Source: Ceratothoa steindachneri (taxonomy: Eukaryota; Arthropoda; Malacostraca; Isopoda; Cymothoidae). Taken from it: a DNA stretch of 64,000 nt. A program made the position numbers and the translations under genes. The stretch covers positions 71,524,286 through 71,588,285 of the forward strand of contig OZ018321.1 in NCBI GenBank assembly GCA_963969495.1. Direction: 5' to 3'. Positions 57,130 through 64,000 of the stretch are shown here, in pieces. Position 1 is the stretch's first letter. Every line of letters begins with the position of its first letter. Below the pieces are notes generated by a model. The model worked only from the letters and a program-made list of their open reading frames with translations, did not search any database and was not told where the DNA came from.

Positions 57130-59414
57130 TGCGACCCCATCACCATGGCATGTGGGTGAGGCAGCAGGATTCGCTCTCGCTAAGTGCGTGAACAAAGCCC
57201 CTGAACTAGACGATGCCACGTATACCATGCTTTCAAACATGGCAGAGCGAGGCATGCCTTTAGTTTACATTTGTTCAACATGGTATGGGTAGAGGGTATC
57301 CTCCCAGACTCTTGGCGACTCGCGACTGTATATGCTTTTCGCTGACCCGGGAGAGATCACTCTACCTCTGATGAGTTCTGCCCAAACTTTTGAACCTCTT
57401 GCATTTACAAGTTGATGAAGAAATTGGTAAATGTTAGATTAGGCTTTCATTTTGGACAGCGGAGACCACCTGTATTCCACACAATGTAGCCTACGCAAGT
57501 TCTACTCCACCTCAGATGCACTACTCCGATTAAAAAATGTCACTAGCGAGGCCTTGCTTCGTCGATCTCACTAAGAGACGGTGTTTTTCGATCTGGAGAA
57601 GGCCTATGATGCCGTATGTCGATACGGTATCATGGCGAGGTTGTCCATTCCGCGTACGGACTAATGAAGCAGGAAGAGGGGATCCCGCAGGGATCCCCTC
57701 TTTGCCTTGAGCATCCTGTTTGAGACTCTCTTTGCCTCGAGCATCGACTGAATCAACTTGGTGCTGCTGGAAGATTTCTTCTTTCCGCTTTTAGTGGAAA
57801 ACATTTTGAGCTCTTTTAGACCGGCCCAGATGCCAACTCTGGAACGTCGACTCAAACGGGCATTGAACCATGTCTGCCCTTATGCCCAAGCACACGAGGT
57901 TTGGTTTTCCTTAGCCAAGACCAAGGGGGTACACTTCTGCTGCCATCCACGGCTCCCCCATAACCCAGAATTGTTACGAAGCCTGGAAGTAGTGGACTCG
58001 CACCGTTCCCTTGGTCTTGTATTTGACCGATGCCTCATCTGAGAGGCTCATATTAGCAGCCTTGGATCTCTTGTACCCACGCCATAGAAGTTCTTCATTC
58101 AGTGATGTTCAGCGCATAGTGTGCTGATAGGGCTACTGTATTACTCTATTATCGATCCTTTGTTCGTTCAAAGGACGAGTACGGATGAGAGTGTTATGCA
58201 TCCGCAGCCGACCGTGTATTGCGGAAGATGAATTTGATTCAACACACCGGCTTTCGCCTGGCGACCGGTGCCTTTGCTCATCCACAAGTCAGAGCCCACT
58301 TCTCGATGTTGGGAAGATGCCACTTGCTTTGCGCCGTGCACAGTCCATTAATCTCCTGCAAACGTGAGTCCGGGACCTCCCTCAGTCGCCAACAACTCTC
58401 ACTGCATCCGCAGCTGATCTCGATGGTGTCTATGCCAGCGAGAGACGCCAGGTTAGGAAACTCCTTCGAGAGCTCGGTATAGCTCTCGAGCCGGGGGCAC
58501 ACGTGTCTCTGCCCAGGATGCCACCCTGGACGGGTTACCTTTGAGTATTTGTCGCGACGCATCTGCTCCCAAAGCTAATACAGCGCCATGAGTATTGCGT
58601 TCAGCCTTTGGAAGCACATTTTGTGTCACGCCGGAACCTGCCAGCGTATAAAGAGGCTCGAAGATTCCAAGAGGGGTTCAATTTCCACTCCGTATCCCCT
58701 CTGTGCAAAGTGAGCGTTGCTCTGCCAGGCGCTGAGTCTGTCTTCACGGCCGAGCTGGTTGCAATTCACCGATCGGTACGAGAGATAACGCGACGCGCCA
58801 TGTTCAGATACCGGATTGTGATTTATATCCACTCACAAAACGCCCTGAGTGCTCTCGTGGCATGGAAATCTCTGCATCTCCTGGACAGTAGGAAATGCAG
58901 GGAATGAGCGTACCAACAAGGGCGCCAAAGAGTCCGCGAGGTATGAGCGACCACGCCAGCGTTTCTTTCTAACACCGATTACATGGCCGGAATACGAGCA
59001 GCTCTCCGGGCTGGATGGCAAAGAAGATGGTAGTCGGTCGAAGGGAGCTTAAAGTTGCGTGCCATTGCGACGTATCAGTTCCCATAGACCTACTCCTTAA
59101 TGCCACGACGGCTTCAAGCTGCTTTCTGTCGTCTCCGAAGTGGACACAGTTGCGGGATGCACAGCCATTTGATGTAGTGCTCTTCTGTGTATTATTGTGA
59201 CAACTGCGTTGTCCCTCAGACTGTAGGCACATCGATACTGAATGTCCCAGTCTGGCTAATCTTCGCGCACGTTATCTGTAACGGTACCGGGATGAGTGGA
59301 GTCGATGCCGCTTGTCCCTTGTACTCGAGACTGGTTCGTGCACACAGACTTGCGGATTATACGACTCTTTGGAGGAGGCTAGCCTTCTCCACTATATTTG
59401 ACTTTTTATTGTAG
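57130..59414 (+). pseudogene. Reverse transcriptase / RNase H ORF2 of the Jockey-like LINE
   Basis: In order: APELDDATYTMLSNMAERGMP with VEGILPDSWRLATVYAF (57200-57330; finger motif 'P.SW'), YKLMKKLVNVRLG, FFDLEKAYDAVCRYGIM (motif A, about 57580-57630) and EEGIPQGSPLC (57675). At 57795-57850, ILSSFRPAQMPTLERRL shows that the stretch normally carrying YxDD is missing. Then LAKTKGVHFC, SHRSLGLVFDR, LIQHTGFRLATGAF (58230), an RNase H piece VFTAELVAIHRSVREI...IYIHSQNALSALVAWKS (58740-58870) and a C-terminal YCDNCVVPQTVG (59190). RT normally copies the element RNA at a nicked target; this copy cannot. Confidence 0.75.
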
Positions 59415-59672
59415 GCTGCATGTTCCTGCGTTGTGGGGAGGCTAGCCTACCCCTGACGCCTGAGCCCGCTTCCTTCTTGTTGCCTTTTTGCTATATTTTC
59501 TTTTCTTTTCTTTTTTTGAGACTTTGTCTTCTTTATCGTTATTATTTTCTATTTACATATTGTTATTTTTTTTAATATAGCATAGTAGTAGGCTATAGTT
59601 ATTAAGGCGACTTACGCCCAAATAGGCAGTCGCAAGATGGGCTCCTAAAATTAAAAATCTCTCTCTCTCTCT

Positions 59673-60030
59673 GAATAATTTTTTGTGACTTATATTTAAC
59701 AGTTAAAAATTCATTTTTATTGTTGTTACATAAATACATTTTGCATTAATTATAGGACATAATTCGTACAATAATTAAACAGATTTTCAATTTAAACTTT
59801 AATAACCAAGGATTAGTATAGTTACGAATTAACTTATGTTTTGGGTGGAACGAAAATCTACATAAAAATAACTAGAGTCATAAAGTGAACTCGTTACTGT
59901 TAAACTTTATTAAGAAGAGAGACAATAAGCTATTTTATTTTTTATCATTGAGAAATAGATATCAAGGGTTTAACTTTGAAAGCACCTAAAATTTGGCCCA
60001 ATTAGTAAGAATTATTTATCGAGCATAATA
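59673..60030. other. AT-rich spacer
   Basis: No recognised feature between the two LINEs. Confidence 0.4.
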
Positions 60031-60035
60031 ATTCA

Positions 60036-60970
60036 GTATGCCTGGTGCAGAGAAGTTGAAAGCATTTTGTTTGATTGCAAGACAGTCAAGTGGTGTATAA
60101 ATTTTCCAGAACAATCATATAATGACATTTCTTCTGTCAGCATTAGTCTCCTCTGTAAATTGGAATAAAAGCAGACAAAAGAAAAGAACGATCTGCTAAA
60201 AATAATTGACGACATGGAAAACAGAATCTTGGCTCTAGAATTAAACAGTTGTAATTCTAATGCAGAGAACTATGCTCTAAAAACTATTGAGACCAAAGTA
60301 GTTTAATTAGAAAATAAGATAGTCTCCCTTGAATCCTTGAACGAAAAATTACCCAGGTCAATACCTCTTTAAGTAAGAAAGTTGTTCGCTTAGAGCAAGC
60401 AGTTGCGTTTATAGAAAATAAAATAGAAAGGAATGATAGTGATGTTACTTTAGAGACATGTAAACGAAAAGTTGACGAGAATATACCACACAACTCGCAA
60501 ACAGAGACTTAGATCCTCAATATTTACTGAAAACAAAAGACAATCATTAAATTCTAAAGAAAGAGAAGCAGACTTTCCTCATTGGTGATTCTTTAGTATG
60601 AAACCAATGTGAATACTTCGGATTAAATGAAAAGAAAAATAGGAAAACCAGTTGCTATCCAGGTGCTACGATAAAAAAATTGACGGAATGATTAGGAAAC
60701 TCCAAGTTGATAACGAAGATAGTGCAGTAAAAGTGCATGTTGGATCAAGTGATACCTATGTTAAAGATGAGGTGGTCAAAACCGAACCGGTCATTTCACA
60801 GTTTGAGTCATTAACGAACCAAATCAAATCAAAAACGGACAAAGGTATTATGGTAGGCATTTTACCCAGAATTAATGTGTTAACAGAGGCTTTAAGCAAA
60901 GCTATTGTAATTAATTCAAGACTCAAAATAATGTGTGAAAAGAAGGGAATTAGGTTCGTTAATTTTTAGC
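60036..60970 (+). pseudogene. LINE ORF1: PHD-like finger, coiled coil, SGNH-like domain
   Basis: At about 60076-60165 one frame reads DCKTVKWCINFPEQSYNDISSVSISLLCKLE, resembling the second half of a PHD-type finger ('C..C..W.H..C....E.Y......C..C'). It is followed by NDLLKIIDDMENRILALELN and further heptad-like stretches (60190-60480). After frameshifts, TFLIGDSLV (about 60570) and CYPGATIKKLTE (60658) lead into KLQVDNEDSAVKVHVGSSDTYV and KGIMVGILPRI...SRLKIMCEKKGIRFVNF (60690-60967). GDS and GSSD sit where SGNH esterases have GDS and GxND (Asn replaced by Ser). ORF1 proteins of this kind are thought to bind element RNA; activity is not expected here. Confidence 0.6.
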
Positions 60971-61089
60971 GGAGTTTAATCAATAGAGAAGAGTACATTT
61001 TCAATGATGGGACGCCCCAAAAATAATAAAGGCAAAAAAAATACGAAGAATTATTGAACGTCAATTAGAAACAAATTGTTAGAATTCAG

Positions 61090-63180
61090 AGCTATGGTAG
61101 CTGTAGAAAAGTACGACATAATTTCAATTACAGAATCATAGATAAATTTGAACTCGAGAGATTTAAGGGGTGAATTTGAATAGATGGCTACAAGATGTTC
61201 AATAAAGATAGAAAAGCTAAAGTAGGAGGAGGAGTGTTATTATATGTACGCGAATGTCTTTTCCCAACAAAGATTACCTTGGATACGAACCTAGAAATAA
61301 TAGGAGAGAAACTAAATTTAGATAAAATAAATTTAGGCATTTATTTAATATACAGAAAACCGCACTAGTCCCTGGATCTTGATGATTTATTGACAAAACA
61401 AATCAATAAGAAACTGCTGTAGTCATGGGAGACTTCAATTGCAGCAAAATAAACTGGTTAACAAAACAAGTGGACCAAGGATGGCAGAGACTTCTGGAGT
61501 TTGCTGATTATAGTTTCTTAACACAGTGGGTCAGTAAACCAACAAGTAATAACAACATATTGGACCTTATAATGTCTGCTGAGAGCAACCTACTCTCAAT
61601 TATTTGCGTCGGTGAAAAGTTTAAGGGTAGTATCAATAATTTAATAGATTTTGATATCCTCTTAGCGACCTGGGAAAGAATAAACGATATACACAGACTT
61701 GATTTTAACAAGGGTAATGATGAAGCCATGAAAGTAAGCTTATTAGGATATGATACAAATGAGGAAGAAGTAAAACATGCGTGGATATCTTTTAACAATA
61801 TTTTTATAGAAAAACAATCCAAATATTTCCCCATTAAAAGTAAAAAATCTTCTCCTAGTCAAGATCCTATGTGGTTGACTAGAGAAATAAAAATCATTAT
61901 AAAGAATATGAAAAAGACGTAAAGAATGCTAAAAAGCAGGCTAACCCAACAGATGACCGTACCATATGATAACCTAAGACGAGAAATAAAATTAAAAAAG
62001 CCAAATGCAAAGAAATAAGAGTAGCACAAAATTGTAAAGTAAATACAAAGGAATTATATGCTTTAGTAAACAATAGAAGGCCAATAAACAATATTGGACC
62101 ACTGAGGGATAGTTATGGTAGTTTAAAATTCACTAATTATGAAATACCTTGCTTATTGAACAATTACTTCATGACTGTTTTTACTAATGAAGAAATCAAT
62201 CATATACCGGAACTAAATATTACATATAAAGGTAATGACTCATTAGAATATGCTATCTGTACTGCCGAAGAATTTAGTAATTTAAATAATAAAATACACG
62301 CGAACAAATCACCTGGACCTGATATGTTTAATCTCAGAGTCCTAAAAAAAGTCAAGGATGTTGTTATTAGGCATCTCGTAAATATTTTTAATAAATCATT
62401 ACACGTTGGAATTGTCCCCAATGACTGGAAATATGCAAATATAGCACCCATCGTTAAAAGGGGTTGCAGAGAACAAGTTAAAAATTACCGACCGATTAGT
62501 TTCACTCCAGTGGTTAGAAAACTTCTAGAATCATTCATCTCTAAGAAAATTCTATTTCATTTAGAATCAAAAGGATTGCTTAGAGATTTTCAACATGAAT
62601 TCAGAAGTAATAAATCTTGTCTGACGAATTTTCTGGACTTCTTCCAATATTTATTTGAACAATATGATGACGAAAAATCGATTGATATCATATACCTAGA
62701 TTTTCAGAAAGCTTTCGATAAAGTCCCTCACAAATTACTGATGGCAAAACTTAGAGGACTGGTAATTAAGGAAAAATAGAAAGCTGGATTAAAGGTTGGC
62801 TTACGAATAGATACCAGAGAGTAGTAATTAATGAATCTGCCTCTTATTGGACAAAAGTATCGAGTGCTGTTCCCCAAGGTTCAGTGTTGGGCCCCTTGCT
62901 ATTTATAATTTACATTAACGATCTGGACATAGGTCTCATGTCAAAAATAGTAAAATTTGCAGATTACGAAAAACTTGGAGAGGGGATAATTAGTAAAGTA
63001 GATGCAGATGATCTACATAAAGATATTAATCGTATAGAAGAATAATCAAGAGAATGTAAACTAGCTATAAACTTAAATAAGAGTAAGGTAATGCATATTA
63101 GATGCAGAAATCCACAGGCTATATTCATATTATTTAGCTTGAAAATAACGGAAACAAAAGTTAAAAAAGATTTAGGAGTA
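61090..63180 (+). pseudogene. LINE ORF2: endonuclease and reverse transcriptase
   Basis: Endonuclease pieces: FRAMVAVEKYDIISITES (61092), GGGVLLYVRECLFPTKITLD (about 61228), VMGDFNCSKINWL (61424), then the 165-codon frame to 61922 (NNILDLIMSAESNLLSI...DPMWLTREIK). RT frame 62156-62779: SPGPDMFNLRVLKK, VPNDWKYANIAPIVKRG, KNYRPISFTPVVRKLLES, FQHEFRSNKSCLTNFLDF, IIYLDFQKAFDKVPHKLLMA (motif A Asp present). After a frameshift: WIKGWLTNRYQRVVINE, SAVPQGSVLGPLLFIIYIND (62865) and [10 protein letters not shown], where the YADD-type box reads FADYEK (second Asp lost). Then [12 protein letters not shown]. The frame ends at the TA array. Confidence 0.78.
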
Positions 63181-63190
63181 AATATATCGA

Positions 63191-64000
<810 letters not shown>

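Larger units (their letters stand above)
54215..59672 (+). mobile_element. Jockey-like LINE, nearly full-length but decayed
   Basis: A 5.4-kb block of GC-balanced DNA with the order 5' UTR (54215-55330), gag-like ORF1, ORF2 reverse transcriptase, RNase H, C-terminal Cys/His region, and a 3' end with a (TC)n run at about 59660. The GC content falls sharply on both sides, marking it as inserted. Gag (zinc knuckles plus 'TFxxTFDxxxP...GWHxxxVxxFxPxPxRC') and RT motifs point to the Jockey group. No endonuclease domain is recognisable between gag and RT, so a large internal part may be lost. All frames are broken. Confidence 0.8.
60036..63190 (+). mobile_element. CR1-like LINE, 3'-truncated at a (TA)n array
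   Basis: Two consecutive coding regions are recognisable: ORF1 (60036-60970) and ORF2 with apurinic-type endonuclease and reverse transcriptase (61090-63180). ORF2 stops abruptly inside the C-terminal RT region where a 141-bp TA array begins, so the element 3' end is missing or displaced. The sequence is AT-rich like its surroundings. The endonuclease wording (GDFNCSKINW, NNILDLIMS) and RT wording (SAVPQGSVLGPLLFIIYIND) fit CR1/L2-related LINEs. Confidence 0.75.

Overview
This window is invertebrate nuclear DNA. It is AT-rich, has GT-AG introns, and is mostly decayed transposable elements with one clear host gene. The host gene encodes a rhodopsin-family neuropeptide receptor of the FMRFamide-receptor type. 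Together with Tc1/mariner elements, Penelope-like elements carrying GIY-YIG endonucleases, and Jockey- and CR1-like LINEs, it points to an arthropod, perhaps a crustacean. That placement is inference. Nothing bacterial or viral was recognised.

Host gene: an exon with extracellular loop 2 and TM5 lies at 12575-12736 (+). The terminal exon with the end of loop 3, TM6, TM7 and the C-tail lies at 34905-35537 (+). They join in phase 0 across an intron of about 22 kb. Exons for TM1-TM4 were not found and probably lie upstream. A 60-bp, phase-0, splice-flanked stretch at 20798-20857 could be a cassette exon adding 20 residues to loop 3.

0-12.5 kb: a LINE reverse-transcriptase fragment, a transposase helix-turn-helix fragment, a non-autonomous hAT element with an imperfect 8-bp target duplication (4443-5620), and a 2.8-kb DNA transposon with matching terminal inverted repeats (about 6682-9516). 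That transposon encodes a poorly characterised, possibly hAT-related protein.

12.7-34.9 kb (receptor intron): a minus-strand LINE split by a mariner, a 700-bp Tc1-type non-autonomous element with TA duplications, a relic of a repeated gene family of unknown function, Penelope fragments including a head-to-head inverted pair, a Tc1 relic apparently inserted in Penelope RT sequence, and an internally deleted mariner.

35.5-54 kb: very long (TA)n arrays, a LINE relic, a mariner made of two opposed 3' halves, a Penelope element with RT and GIY-YIG domains, a Tc1 relic with an intron-like insertion, an unclassified TATA-box-containing repeat ending in a hairpin plus (TA)n, and an old mariner split by a second copy of the deleted mariner.

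54-64 kb: a decayed Jockey-like LINE (about 5.4 kb), a decayed CR1-like LINE whose ORF1 seems to combine a PHD-like finger, coiled coil and SGNH-type domain, another long (TA)n array, and an inverted second copy of the unclassified repeat running off the window end.

No mobile element here looks intact. The strongest candidates for new description are the 2.8-kb transposon, the hairpin/(TA)n repeat, the shared-deletion mariner pair and the possible cassette exon. Family names come from remembered protein motifs, with no database search.
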